Part shown: one piece after another, positions 24,737 through 33,546 of the stretch
Numbering within the stretch: position 1 is the first letter of the stretch
Layout: the number at the start of each line of letters is the position of its first letter
Origin: Streptomyces sp. BK340
GTDB lineage: Bacteria; Actinomycetota; Actinomycetes; Streptomycetales; Streptomycetaceae
Length of the DNA stretch: 64,000 nt
Direction of reading: 5' to 3'
Assembly: GCF_007827595.1 (NCBI RefSeq)
Contig: NZ_VISR01000014.1
Coordinates: 62,001-126,000 of the forward strand
Made by a program: the position numbers and the translations under genes
Notes under the pieces: generated by a model
Databases searched by the model: none
What the model was told of the DNA's origin: nothing
The model's input: only the letters and a program-made list of their open reading frames with translations

Positions 24737-26374
24737 TCAGCCGAGTGCGGATGCGGCCCCTTTGAGCACCAATCCGGCACCCAGGGCGACGACGACCAGC
24801 GCGGACGCGAGCGGAAGGGTCCGGCGCACGAGGGTGGCGACCGGGTGGGCGGTCCAGCGCGGGCGCCGGTCGAGCACCCGGGTGACGCCCGAGCCCAGCC
24901 GGACGACGGCGAACCCGGCCGCCGTGAGCGTCAGCGCGAGCCCGGCGCCGTACGCCACGACGAGCAGCAGCCCGAACCAGGCCTTCCCGAGCGCCGCGGC
25001 ACCGACCAGCACCACGACCGCGGAGGGACTGGGCACCAGACCGCCGGCGAACCCGAGCAGGATCGTGCCGCGGAGGGTGGGGGCGGTGGGGTGGCTGTGG
25101 GTGTGGCCGCCGTGGGTGTGCACCACGCCGTGCTCGTGCCCGTGCGTGTGCCCGTCTTCGTGCCCGTGCCCGTGCCCGTGCCCGTGCTCATGGTGGTGAT
25201 GGTGGCCGTCGTCGTGGTGGTGATGGTGCGGGTGGGCTGCTTCCTGGTCCTGGTGTGCGCCCACCAGGGCCAGCGGGCGGTCCTCTGCTTCCTCGTGCGT
25301 ATGCGGGTGGGGGTGGGCGTGGGGGTGTGGGTGCGCGGGTGCGCGGGTGCGCCAGGCCCGGCGTACGAGGTTCGCGCCCGCGACGAGCACCAGGACGCCG
25401 CTGGCGATGCCCAGCCAGGCGATGACCGAGGGCGTGGCGGCGGAACCGGCCGTGACGAGCAGGCCCAGGGCGACCACACCGAGGGTGTGCGTCACCGTGA
25501 CCGAGGCGGCCAGGGGCAGCACGTCCCGCATCCGGGCCCGGCCTCCGCGCGCGGCCGCCGTCGCGGCCATCAGGGTCTTGCCGTGCCCCGGAGCGAGGGC
25601 GTGCATCGCGCCCAGGACGACGGCGATGAGCAGGGCGAGCGCGGCGAAGCCGAGGGTGAGGTCGTGGCGGGCGACGAGGTCGTCCAGTGCGCGGGTCCAG
25701 CGGTCGGCGCCCCGCGGCAGTACGGAGGCGCCCGGGGCGTCCTGCCGCTCCCGCGCGAGGGCCGGGCCGCCGGGGCGCACGCGCAGGGAGGCGGTGGCCG
25801 TGTCGGCGGGAGAGGACAGCAAGTCCTTGGGGTAGCTGGTGAGTTCGTGCGAGACCGACTTCTTCGGCACGTCCGTCGCGGTGAGCGTCATGCGGTCACC
25901 GCGAGCGGTGATCTCGCGCCAGCCGGGCCCGGTGGTGACACCCGCGCTGTGAAAGCCGAGAGCGACGGACTTCCCCCGGGGGAGCGGCGCGGTGAACCGG
26001 CACTCCACACGCAGCGTGTTGAGCCCGGCCTGCCCGGGCCGCAGGCTCGCACGGGCGGAGCCGGGGGTGAGCGGGGCGGCGTGTCCGCCGACGGTCACGC
26101 CGCTGCCCTTCGCGGCCGCCGCACACCGCTGCTCGGCCCACGTGGACAGACCCAGGCGCTTGATGTCCGGCTTGGCCTGGGTGGCCGGGATCTCGGCGAG
26201 GTCCTCCACATGGTCGACCCGGAGCTGTCCGGGTGCGGCGACGAGACCGTCGTACCGGTTCACGGTGAAGTTGCCGAGAGGGTGCGCGCTCGCGGCCGTG
26301 GCCGGTGTGAGCACGAGGGCGCACGCGGCGGTGAGGACCGCCGCGGCGCAGGCGAGCGGGCGACGGAGGTTCAC
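24737..26374 (-). CDS. NicO-family nickel/cobalt exporter with His-rich loop
   Basis: 545 residues. A signal peptide and a roughly 200-residue extracytoplasmic N-terminal domain precede a NicO/RcnA-like membrane domain with the metal motif MHALAPGHGKTLMAA. A cytoplasmic loop of about 100 residues contains more than 40 histidines (HPHPHAHPHPHTH and runs of HGHGHGHGH). The second half of the transporter has GFAGGLVPSPSAVVVLVG. Probable role: Ni/Co (or other divalent metal) efflux. It overlaps the TPR gene by 4 bp, so the two are coupled. The extra N-terminal domain is also seen in HoxN/NicO-type actinobacterial proteins. Confidence 0.83.
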   Translation of the reverse strand: MNLRRPLACAAAVLTAACALVLTPATAASAHPLGNFTVNRYDGLVAAPGQLRVDHVEDLAEIPATQAKPDIKRLGLSTWAEQRCAAAAKGSGVTVGGHAAPLTPGSARASLRPGQAGLNTLRVECRFTAPLPRGKSVALGFHSAGVTTGPGWREITARGDRMTLTATDVPKKSVSHELTSYPKDLLSSPADTATASLRVRPGGPALARERQDAPGASVLPRGADRWTRALDDLVARHDLTLGFAALALLIAVVLGAMHALAPGHGKTLMAATAAARGGRARMRDVLPLAASVTVTHTLGVVALGLLVTAGSAATPSVIAWLGIASGVLVLVAGANLVRRAWRTRAPAHPHPHAHPHPHTHEEAEDRPLALVGAHQDQEAAHPHHHHHDDGHHHHHEHGHGHGHGHEDGHTHGHEHGVVHTHGGHTHSHPTAPTLRGTILLGFAGGLVPSPSAVVVLVGAAALGKAWFGLLLVVAYGAGLALTLTAAGFAVVRLGSGVTRVLDRRPRWTAHPVATLVRRTLPLASALVVVALGAGLVLKGAASALG

Positions 26375-27867
26375 TTGGCGGCCTCCAGCGCCTTGCGGGC
26401 CCGGGCCGAGCCCAGGGGGGAGAAGCCGGGGTTCAGTTCCAGGGCCGCCTTCAATGAGGCGCGGCCGTCCTCGGCACGGCCCGTGGCCAGCTCGATCATG
26501 CCGCGGTGGTAGAGGAAGGCGGCGCTGCGGTAGCCGGTGGCCGTGGCCCGGCGGGCGTAGCGAAGGGCTTCCTTGTCACGCCCGTTGACGTGCAGCGCCC
26601 AGCCGAGGGCGTCCGCGGTGTGCACGGTGTGCCGACGGGCCCACTCGGCGCGGGCCGCGCGCAGGGCGGCCGTCCGGTCGCCGTGGTCGGCGGCGGCCAG
26701 CGCGGTGTCGAGGTCGGCGTTGACGCCGTTGGCGCGGGCCAGGGCGATCCAGGCGTCCACGAGCGCGTACTGGTCGTGCGCCCTGGCCTTGTCGCCGGCT
26801 GCGCCACGGGCCTCGTACAGTTCGCCGAGTTCGACGAGCGGTCCGGGCAGCGGATAGCGGGCGACCACGGTCTGCAGGCCCTTGATCGCCTCGTCCCGGT
26901 CGCCGCTCGCCGCCTGGGCGCGGGCGCGGCCCTCCAGCGCGGGGAGGTAGTTCTCGTCGGCGGCCAGGGCCCGGGCGTAGTAGGTGAGCGCGGTGTCGTA
27001 GTCGCCCTGGTTCCAGGCGAGTTGGCCCAGCTGGGCGGCCACGTACGCGACATCGCCCGGTGAAGCGGCCGCGGTCAGGGCCTGCTTGAGCACCCGCCGG
27101 GCGGTCGTCACGTCGCCGCGCAGCTCGTGCACGTACGCGTACCGGGTGAAGACCGGCACGCCCGGCTTGCGGGTGTCTGCGGTCCTCGCGGCCTTGTCCG
27201 CTTCGGCGTACCGCCCCAGTTCCACCAGGGCGTCGATGCGCAAGGACAGGGCGCGCTCGCTGTACGGGTTCTGCTTCAGGGCATGGTCCGCGTAGGTCAG
27301 GGCGTCCTTGAAGTCGTGCCGCGCGGCGGCGAGGGCGGCCCGGCCGGCCAGGGCCTGGTCGTTGCCGGGCGAGAGGTCAAGGGCCCGCTTCAGGGCCTTC
27401 TCGGCCTGCGGGTAGCGGGCCGGGTCGCCCTTGGTCCGCGCCTGCTCGACGTAGGCCAGGCCGAGGGTGGCCCAGCTGCCGTAGTCCCTCGGCTGGGACC
27501 GCAGATGCACCTGGAGCGCTGCGATGCTCGCGTCCAGGTTCCCGCTGCCCAGCACCCCGGGATCGACGGCGGTGGAGGCGGCCGCCACCGCGGGCCCGCC
27601 GTCGCGCGCCGCCCCGACGGCGATCGCCGCGCCGGTCAGCGCGACCGCCAGCAGCGCCGCGCAACTGCCCAGTTGGAGAGCCCGCCAGCGCCGCCCGGTG
27701 GCGGCGAACCGGCGGACGGCGGCGACGCGTCGATCCCCGGGCTCCGGGTCGGACCCGGCCGGACCGGCCTCGGGAGCAGGTGCCGAAGCGGCAGGTGTCG
27801 AAGCGGCATCCCCGCCCGTGCTCACCGGCTGCTCGCCGGCCTCGTCGTCGTTCGTACGCGGGGACAT
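26371..27867 (-). CDS. Tetratricopeptide-repeat protein with one membrane anchor
   Basis: 498 residues. A disordered acidic N-terminus (about 1-65) and one membrane helix (LGSCAALLAVALTGAAIAVG, about 73-95) precede about ten TPR-like repeats (YGSWATLGLAYVEQARTK, DYDTALTYYARALAADENYLPALEGRA and others). It is an extracytoplasmic scaffold rather than an enzyme. ATG 27867 follows GAGGAGAGGG. It lies between the DUF4331 and NicO genes, overlapping the latter. The three form a conserved-looking unit; the TPR part may dock the DUF4331 protein to the exporter (inference). Confidence 0.83.
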   Translation of the reverse strand: MSPRTNDDEAGEQPVSTGGDAASTPAASAPAPEAGPAGSDPEPGDRRVAAVRRFAATGRRWRALQLGSCAALLAVALTGAAIAVGAARDGGPAVAAASTAVDPGVLGSGNLDASIAALQVHLRSQPRDYGSWATLGLAYVEQARTKGDPARYPQAEKALKRALDLSPGNDQALAGRAALAAARHDFKDALTYADHALKQNPYSERALSLRIDALVELGRYAEADKAARTADTRKPGVPVFTRYAYVHELRGDVTTARRVLKQALTAAASPGDVAYVAAQLGQLAWNQGDYDTALTYYARALAADENYLPALEGRARAQAASGDRDEAIKGLQTVVARYPLPGPLVELGELYEARGAAGDKARAHDQYALVDAWIALARANGVNADLDTALAAADHGDRTAALRAARAEWARRHTVHTADALGWALHVNGRDKEALRYARRATATGYRSAAFLYHRGMIELATGRAEDGRASLKAALELNPGFSPLGSARARKALEAAK

Positions 27868-27900
27868 GCCCTCTCCTCGGTCGCCTGGTCGTGCTCGGAA

Positions 27901-27947
27901 GAAAAAGGGCGCGGCCCGCCGTGGGGGAGGGGGATACGGGCCGCGCC
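27901..27947 (-). terminator. Rho-independent terminator after the DUF4331 gene
   Basis: On the minus strand a perfect GGCGCGGCCC / GGGCCGCGCC stem (27908-27917 with 27938-27947) is followed by TTTTT. This is the only classic T-tailed terminator seen here. It separates the DUF4331 gene from the TPR/NicO pair, which then depend on readthrough or a promoter in the short gap. Confidence 0.82.
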
Positions 27948-27965
27948 GGTCAGGGGGGATGCGGG

Positions 27966-29507
27966 TCAGTACGGACGCTGCATCCGACGGCGCCACCAGG
28001 CGAAGGCGGTGCCGATCAGCAGGATCCCGGCCGCACCCGAGGCCGCCGAGGCGGCGATCAGCATCGTGTTGCCGGAGCCGTCGGAGGAGGACCCGGCGGG
28101 CTGCAGGGCGTCGCCGAGCTGGCTGCGCACGTCGGCGTTGCCGGACGTGCCCTTGGCCAGGGCGCCGCGGGAACCGGCCGTCGGCTCGGCCACGTACGGG
28201 AAGTACTTCTCGAAGCCCTTGTCGTTCTTGTCGACCGCGTCGCCCAGGTCGTTCTTGGAGCCGACCAGTTCGCCCTCGACCACCTGGAGCGAGGCGTCGA
28301 TCACGTCGTCCGAGAGGCGACGGCCGTTCGGGAAGCCCGCGTTGTCACCGTCGAGGACGCCCAGCCGCTTGGGGTGCATGCTCGGCTTGATCGAGGTGTT
28401 GAGGCGCAGCTCCTCCGCAGGCTTCACGTAGGGCGGCTGGTTGAGGCCCTTGACGCCCTTGAGGAACACGTCGACCAGGTCGTTGCGCGGCTCGGCGGGT
28501 GCCTTGATCTTGTAGATCGACTCGATGAGCTTCGGCAGCTCGGGGTTGGTCACGTTCTTCAGGAACTGCGCGTCGTACCAGGGCTGGGACGCGTTGAACT
28601 TGTCCTTGTCCTTCTGCGGGTTGACGACCTCGTTCACCAGCGGGTTGCCCAGGCGGGACACCTGCTCGTAGTAACCCTGCGCGTTCCTCCGCTGCGTCGT
28701 CGACCAGATGCCGACGATCGGCTGCTTGGACGACTCGCGGATCAGGTCGTTGGGCACCTGCAGCGCGATCGTGTTGACGTTGTAGCCCTTGAGCGTGTCC
28801 CGTCCGACCTCGGAGAGGTTCCCGCCGTAGAGCAGGTCGAAGACCCGCAGGTCGGCGAAGAACGGGTCGTCGGCCTGGCCGGCGAAGGTCGCGCCGCCGC
28901 CCGCCGTCTTGTAGATCGCCTGGGACCGCAGCTTGGCGTAGTCCGGCATCGACGCCTTGCCCACGTTCGACGGCGCGACCGGCACGTTGTCCGCGAGCCT
29001 CGTCTTGGAGACCACCTTCTGGTTGTGCAGCTTGACCAGGTCGATGTTGTAGGTCTGCGTGATGTTCAGGTTCGGGTCGTCGAGGCTCTTCACCGCCCCC
29101 GTGTTGTAGAGGAAGGTGTTCTTGTTCTTGACGTGCGTCTTGAACGTGTAGCGGAAGAGCAGCTCGCCCTGCGCGTCACCGTTGTTGTCGACGTGGATGT
29201 CGTACTGCGCGTCGTCCGCGAACGTGTAGAAGTTCGGTCCGCCGGCCGGCTCCTCGAAGGGGATCCAGTTGGCCACGATCGTCGTGGTGTCCGGCTTGTC
29301 CGGGCTCACGAACGCGTACAGGTCCGTGTTGTCGTACTGCGGGGTCCCCGAGATCAGCGGGGCCTCCCGGTGCGAGGAGGCGGATGCCGCCCCGGGTTCC
29401 AGCGTGGCGACGCCGGCGGCTGCGAGCCCTCCGGCGGCCAGCGCACCACAGATGAGCGTGACCAGGCCCTTGCGTCCCGTGCCGCTCCTGGAGATGAGAG
29501 GTGTCAT
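27966..29507 (-). CDS. DUF4331 surface protein
   Basis: 513 residues. Signal peptide about 1-42, then the DUF4331 domain starting SSHREAPLISGTPQYDNTDLYAFVSPD, with PNFYTFADDAQYDIHVDNNGDAQGELLFRY (Asp/Asn-rich, calcium-like) and RDTLKGYNVNTIALQVP. The C-terminus has a membrane helix followed by WWRRRMQRPY, so the protein is anchored outside the cell. The domain's biochemical function is unknown. ATG 29507 is preferred to TTG 29528. It is divergent from the ECF sigma gene and ends in a strong terminator. Confidence 0.85.
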   Translation of the reverse strand: MTPLISRSGTGRKGLVTLICGALAAGGLAAAGVATLEPGAASASSHREAPLISGTPQYDNTDLYAFVSPDKPDTTTIVANWIPFEEPAGGPNFYTFADDAQYDIHVDNNGDAQGELLFRYTFKTHVKNKNTFLYNTGAVKSLDDPNLNITQTYNIDLVKLHNQKVVSKTRLADNVPVAPSNVGKASMPDYAKLRSQAIYKTAGGGATFAGQADDPFFADLRVFDLLYGGNLSEVGRDTLKGYNVNTIALQVPNDLIRESSKQPIVGIWSTTQRRNAQGYYEQVSRLGNPLVNEVVNPQKDKDKFNASQPWYDAQFLKNVTNPELPKLIESIYKIKAPAEPRNDLVDVFLKGVKGLNQPPYVKPAEELRLNTSIKPSMHPKRLGVLDGDNAGFPNGRRLSDDVIDASLQVVEGELVGSKNDLGDAVDKNDKGFEKYFPYVAEPTAGSRGALAKGTSGNADVRSQLGDALQPAGSSSDGSGNTMLIAASAASGAAGILLIGTAFAWWRRRMQRPY

Positions 29508-29596
29508 GCCGTCCGTCCTCAGTGCCAACTTGCCTTGACGGACGGGTATACGGAGCCGAGGAGCGGATCGGATTGGTCCGGCGGAAAAAATCTTTT

Positions 29597-29612
29597 CGGG
29601 TTTTCAAACCCG
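29597..29612. promoter_or_regulatory. 16-bp dyad between DUF4331 and sigma factor genes
   Basis: CGGGTTTTCAAACCCG: 7-bp arms around TC, in a markedly AT-rich stretch (29583-29620) between divergent genes. It may be an operator or promoter element for either direction. Confidence 0.45.
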
Positions 29613-29718
29613 CGTTTTCGGCATGCTGATCCGTATCACCCGCCGGAGGTGTGCGCTCGTGCGGATGCGTGGAGTCAGAGGCAGGGCGGCCGGCTGCGGC
29701 CACGGAAGGGGGAACGGG

Positions 29719-30261
29719 GTGGAGGCGGACGAACTGCTCGTGCTCGTGGCGGGCGGTGACCAGCGAGCGTTCGAGGATCTGTACGCACTGGTGTCCGGGC
29801 CGGTGTTCGGGCTCGTGCGACGGGTGGTGCGCGACCCCGCCCAGTCCGAGGAGGTCGCCCAGGAGGTGCTGCTCGAACTGTGGCGCTCCGCCGCCCGGTT
29901 CGACCCCGCCCGGGGCAGCGCCCTCTCCTGGATCCTCACCCTCGCCCACCGCCGTGCCGTCGACCGGGTGCGCAGCGCCCGCGCGGCCGGCGAACGCGAA
30001 CAGCGCGAGGCCCTGCGCGCCGGGGAACCCGCCTTCGACCATGTGTCCGAGGAGGTCGAGGCAGGCCTGGAGCGCGAGTGGGTGCGCCGCTGCCTGGACC
30101 GGCTCACCGCGCTGCAGCGCCAGTCCGTGACGCTCGCCTACTACGACGGCTACACGTACCGTGAGGTGGCCGAGCGGCTGAAGCTGCCGCTGGGCACGGT
30201 CAAGACGCGGATGCGCGACGGACTCACCCGGCTGCGCGAGTGCCTGGGAGGTGCCGCATGA
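29719..30261 (+). CDS. ECF RNA polymerase sigma factor (SigK-like)
   Basis: 180-residue group IV sigma factor. Region 2 is FEDLYALVSGPVFGLVRRVV...SEEVAQEVLLELWRSAARFDPARGSALSWILTLAHRRAVDRVRS. Region 4 is LDRLTALQRQSVTLAYYDGYTYREVAERLKLPLGTVKTRMRDGLTRLR (each stretch listed in fragments). It belongs with the RskA-partnered ECF group. GTG 29719 was chosen for GGAAGGGGGAAC upstream; upstream in-frame starts exist. Its stop overlaps the anti-sigma ATG (ATGA). The divergent DUF4331 operon is its most likely regulon member. Confidence 0.9.
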   Translation: MEADELLVLVAGGDQRAFEDLYALVSGPVFGLVRRVVRDPAQSEEVAQEVLLELWRSAARFDPARGSALSWILTLAHRRAVDRVRSARAAGEREQREALRAGEPAFDHVSEEVEAGLEREWVRRCLDRLTALQRQSVTLAYYDGYTYREVAERLKLPLGTVKTRMRDGLTRLRECLGGAA

Positions 30262-31076
30262 GCATCCTCGGCCGCATCCTGGGCCGCGAGGACCTGCACT
30301 CGCTCGCCGCTCCCTACGCGCTCGACGCCCTCGACCCCGCCGAGCGGCGCCGCTTCGAGAAACACCTGAAGGGCTGTGACCGCTGCGCCGCGGAGGTGCG
30401 GGCCCTGTCCGAGGACGCGGTGCGCCTCGCCTGGTCCGCGGCGGCCCCCGCGCCGGCCGCCCTGCGTGACCGGGTCCTGGCCGCCGTCCGCAGCACCCCG
30501 CAGGAGCAGGCGCCCGCGCCCGCGCGTGAGCGCGCGCCCCAGCTGCCGCCGCACGTCTGGGGCACCCAGCCTCCGCCGTCGCGCACCCGTACGCCCCGCG
30601 GGCGCCCCCTCTTCGTCCCGTTCGCCACGGCGACCGCCGCCGCGGCCCTGGTCGTCGCCTCCCTCTTCGCCGTCCAGGCGGACCGCACCCAGGGCAGGCT
30701 CGACGCCGAACGGGCTCAGGCACGTGAGATCGCACACGTTCTGGCTGCTCCCGACGCCCGCGCCGCGAGCAGCGAGGACGCGCGGGGCCGCAGTATCGGA
30801 GTAATCGCCTCCGCATCCCAGGGGCGGGCCGTCGTCACCCTCAGCGGATACGGCACCCCGTCCGGCGGCCGCGTGCACCAGCTCTGGCTCATGCGCCCCC
30901 ATGTGCAACCGCGCTCCCTCGGGCTCTTCGCGGTCGACACGCCCTTGGTCGCCAAGGGTCTCGGCAAATCCTCGACGTCACTCGCTGTAACCGTCGAGCC
31001 TGACGGAGGGTCAGCACAGCCCACCGGCCAGCCGCTTGTCCAACTCACCCTGAAATCGGTCGGATTCGGAGAGTAG
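30258..31076 (+). CDS. Zinc anti-sigma factor, RskA family
   Basis: 272 residues. The N-terminal anti-sigma domain carries the zinc motif HLKGCDRC (HxxxCxxC, about residues 36-43). One membrane helix (FATATAAAALVVASLFAVQA, about 118-138) is followed by the extracellular RskA domain (VVTLSGYGTPSGGRVHQLWLM). It holds the co-transcribed ECF sigma factor inactive until regulated proteolysis. Translationally coupled to the sigma gene by a 4-bp overlap. Confidence 0.9.
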   Translation: MSILGRILGREDLHSLAAPYALDALDPAERRRFEKHLKGCDRCAAEVRALSEDAVRLAWSAAAPAPAALRDRVLAAVRSTPQEQAPAPARERAPQLPPHVWGTQPPPSRTRTPRGRPLFVPFATATAAAALVVASLFAVQADRTQGRLDAERAQAREIAHVLAAPDARAASSEDARGRSIGVIASASQGRAVVTLSGYGTPSGGRVHQLWLMRPHVQPRSLGLFAVDTPLVAKGLGKSSTSLAVTVEPDGGSAQPTGQPLVQLTLKSVGFGE

Positions 31077-31202
31077 TCGTCGAGGGATGGTCAACAGCCT
31101 TGCGGGGAAGGTGAATCCTGTGGGCGCGATACACGCGTGCCCCACCGGGGGGATAGGGTTACTCTGCCCGGGCCGGGTGGACTCGTACGGGTGGGGAGTG
31201 AC

Positions 31203-31469
31203 ATGGAGCAGATAACACGCAGTAGGGCCAGGGTCCCTGCTATCACCTGCGGGAGCAGCGCGACCAGTTCGCGCCTCGACCGCCATCTCTCGGTGCTGGC
31301 GGGTCCCGCCATACCGCACCAGCAGGCGGCCGAGGCGACTTCGCTGATGCGCGAGCTGACGGCACGTGACACCCCGCACGAGCGCAGCGACCGAGGCAGG
31401 CGGGTCAGTCGCGTCTCCCTCTTCGCGCCGTTGCGCCGGCTGCGCCGCTCGCTGTTCGGCGGACACTGA
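31203..31469 (+). CDS. Small basic hypothetical protein
   Basis: 88 residues, starting MEQITRSRARVPAI and ending LRRLRRSLFGGH. The C-terminal third is strongly arginine-rich. It has no membrane segment or signal peptide. GGGGAG sits 4 nt before ATG 31203, which favours this start over an upstream one at 31137. It looks like a Streptomyces-conserved small protein, but I cannot assign a function. It is separate from the sigma/anti-sigma pair by 126 bp. Confidence 0.6.
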   Translation: MEQITRSRARVPAITCGSSATSSRLDRHLSVLAGPAIPHQQAAEATSLMRELTARDTPHERSDRGRRVSRVSLFAPLRRLRRSLFGGH

Positions 31470-31522
31470 GCAGTCACTGAGCGAACCGGCAGTCCCTGGA
31501 ACCTGATCCAGGAGGCCCGCGC

Positions 31523-32719
31523 TCAGGCCGCCACACCGTCCCGGCGCAACGCTGCGATCTCGTCGTCCGTCATCCCCACGGCACGCAGCAGCGCCCCGGT
31601 GTGCTGTCCGAGCGCGGGCACATCACCCATCCGTGCCTCGTCCCCGCCCGGCAGTGTGATGGGAGGCAGCAACGCCTTCAGCGGCCCCACCGGCGAACCC
31701 ACCTGACGCCACCGCTCCCTGGCCGCCAGCTGCGGATGATCCGCGAGTTCCTGCAGATCCCTGAGCCGTGCGCAGGCGATGCCTGCCCGCTCCAGCCGGG
31801 CCAGCGCCTCGTCCGCGCTCAGCGCGCCGAGCGCCCCGGCGACCAGTTCGTCGGTCCGCTCCCGGTTGGCAACCCGGGCCGCATTCGTCGCGCAGGCCGG
31901 GTCCGTCGCCAGTTCCGGCCGTCCTATGACCTGCTCGGCGAGCCGCCGCCACTCGCGGTCGTTCTGCACCGACAGCAGCACCCGCCCGCCGTCAGCCGTC
32001 GCATAGGCGTCGTAGGGCGCGATGACGGCATGCGCGAGGCCGGTACGGGCCGGCGGCTCACCCCCGTGCATCGCGTGGTGCAGCGGATGCCCCATCCACT
32101 CGGCGAGCGCCTCCAGCATGGACACCTCGACCGGTCCGCCCCGACCGGTCGTGCCGCGCCGCACCAGCGCGGCCAGCACCCCCGAGAAGGCGTACATGGC
32201 CGCTGCGATGTCCGCCGCCGGGATCCCCGCCTTGACGGGCTGCCCGGGCGTACCGGTCACCGACACCAGCCCCGCCTCGCACTGCACGAGCATGTCGTAC
32301 GCCCGCTTGTCCGCGTACGGCCCCGAGCTGCCGTACCCCGAGATGTCCACGGCGATCAGCCGCGGATCCGCCGCGCACAGCGTGGCCGCGTCGAGCCCCA
32401 GCCGGGCCGCGGCCCCCTGGGCGAGGTTCTGCACGAACACGTCCGCGTCCGCGATCAGACGCCGTACGGCGTCCAGGCCGCGCGGGTCCTTGAGGTCGAC
32501 GGCGATGGACTCCTTGCCCCGGTTGCACCACACGAAGTGCGAGGCCAGACCCCGGGCCGCGGTGTCATACCCGCGTGCGAAGTCGCCGCCGTCGATCCGC
32601 TCCACCTTGATGACCCTGGCGCCCAGGTCGGCGAGCTGCCGGGTCGCGAAGGGCGCGGACACGGCCTGTTCGACGGCGACGACGGTGATGCCCTCCAGGG
32701 GCAGCGGGAGAAGGTCCAT
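31523..32719 (-). CDS. Class III CoA-transferase (CaiB/BaiF family)
   Basis: 398 residues, full family length. The protein opens with LPLEGITVVAVEQAVSAPFATRQLADLGARVIKVE. The catalytic Asp that forms the acyl anhydride is Asp142 in KRAYDMLVQ. GIPAADIAAAMYAFSG and the C-terminal RDGV are typical. It transfers CoA between carboxylic acids; the substrate pair cannot be told. No beta-oxidation genes are adjacent, so it may act in a dispersed acid-degradation route. A weak hairpin CCTGGA-N6-TCCAGG (31495-31512) lies after its stop. Confidence 0.9.
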   Translation of the reverse strand: MDLLPLPLEGITVVAVEQAVSAPFATRQLADLGARVIKVERIDGGDFARGYDTAARGLASHFVWCNRGKESIAVDLKDPRGLDAVRRLIADADVFVQNLAQGAAARLGLDAATLCAADPRLIAVDISGYGSSGPYADKRAYDMLVQCEAGLVSVTGTPGQPVKAGIPAADIAAAMYAFSGVLAALVRRGTTGRGGPVEVSMLEALAEWMGHPLHHAMHGGEPPARTGLAHAVIAPYDAYATADGGRVLLSVQNDREWRRLAEQVIGRPELATDPACATNAARVANRERTDELVAGALGALSADEALARLERAGIACARLRDLQELADHPQLAARERWRQVGSPVGPLKALLPPITLPGGDEARMGDVPALGQHTGALLRAVGMTDDEIAALRRDGVAA

Positions 32720-32763
32720 GGGGTGGATGATCTCCCCTGACCGGCGGCTTTGTCAGCAGTGGG

Positions 32764-33546
32764 TCATCGCTCGCCGTGCGCGTACCGGTGTACGGCCAGG
32801 GGCAGGAACACGGCGATCAGGACCAGGCTCCACAGCAGCGCCCCGGCGACCGGGTGGGCCACCGGCCAGGCGGAGTCCGCCGGGACGCGCGCGTCGCCGA
32901 ACAGCTTCCGCAGGGCGGTGGTCACCGCGCTGATCGGGTTCCACTCGGCGAGCGTGCGCAGCAGGCCGGGCAGGTTCCCGGTGGGAATGTAGGCGTTCGA
33001 CAGCAGCGGCAGCACGAAGGAGGAGGCACCGAGCTGCCCTGCGGCGTCCTCGCTGCGGGTGAGCAGCCCCAGGAAGATCCCGGCACAGGTGCAGGCGAAC
33101 CGGAAGAGCAGCAGCAGCGCCACGGCTCCGGCGGCCGCGGGCGCGGAGCCCTCGATCCGCCAGCCCACCGCGAGCCCCACCAGCAGCAGGGGAACGGTGC
33201 CGAGGGTGGTGACGACGAGGTCCGCCACCGCCTGCCCGAGCGGCACGGCGGCCCGGCTCACCGGCATCGTGCGGAAGCGGTCCATCACGCCCCGGTGGGT
33301 GTCCGCGGCGGCCTGGAACATTCCGGTCATGAGCCCGCCGGCGGCGGTCGCGGCCAGCAGCCCCGGCACGAGGAAGGAACGGTACTCGCGGCCGGGCATC
33401 GCCAGGGCGCTGCCGAAGACGTAGCCGAAGAACAGCAGCATGTTCACCGGCATCAGCTGAGTCAGCACGGCGAGGCCGGGGCTGTTGCGGACCCGGCGCA
33501 GCTGCCGGCCCGTCATCGCCCATCCGTCGTGGGTCAACGCGCTCAT
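32764..33546 (-). CDS. ABC-2 type exporter permease (DrrB-like)
   Basis: 260 residues with six hydrophobic segments, beginning MSALTHDGWAMTGRQLRRV. Typical DrrB features: PGLAVLTQLMPVNMLLFFGYVFGSALAMPG and SRAAVPLGQAVADLVVTTLG, and the late motif FVLPLLSNAYIPTGNLPG...LAEWNPISAVTTALR. It pairs with the ATPase encoded immediately upstream (4-bp overlap) and forms a daunorubicin-resistance-type drug or lipid exporter. Controlled, with its ATPase, by the divergent TetR. Confidence 0.9.
   Translation of the reverse strand: MSALTHDGWAMTGRQLRRVRNSPGLAVLTQLMPVNMLLFFGYVFGSALAMPGREYRSFLVPGLLAATAAGGLMTGMFQAAADTHRGVMDRFRTMPVSRAAVPLGQAVADLVVTTLGTVPLLLVGLAVGWRIEGSAPAAAGAVALLLLFRFACTCAGIFLGLLTRSEDAAGQLGASSFVLPLLSNAYIPTGNLPGLLRTLAEWNPISAVTTALRKLFGDARVPADSAWPVAHPVAGALLWSLVLIAVFLPLAVHRYAHGER

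Noticed and set aside
25080..25345. Dense short DNA repeats (CGTGCCC, CATGGTGGTGAT) resembling an array or satellite
   Set aside because: They encode the His/Gly/Asp-rich metal-binding loop of the NicO exporter; unit length and spacers are irregular, so this is not a CRISPR array.
31495..31512. Hairpin CCTGGA-N6-TCCAGG as a terminator between convergent genes
   Set aside because: Only a 6-bp stem without T-run; too weak to list as a feature.
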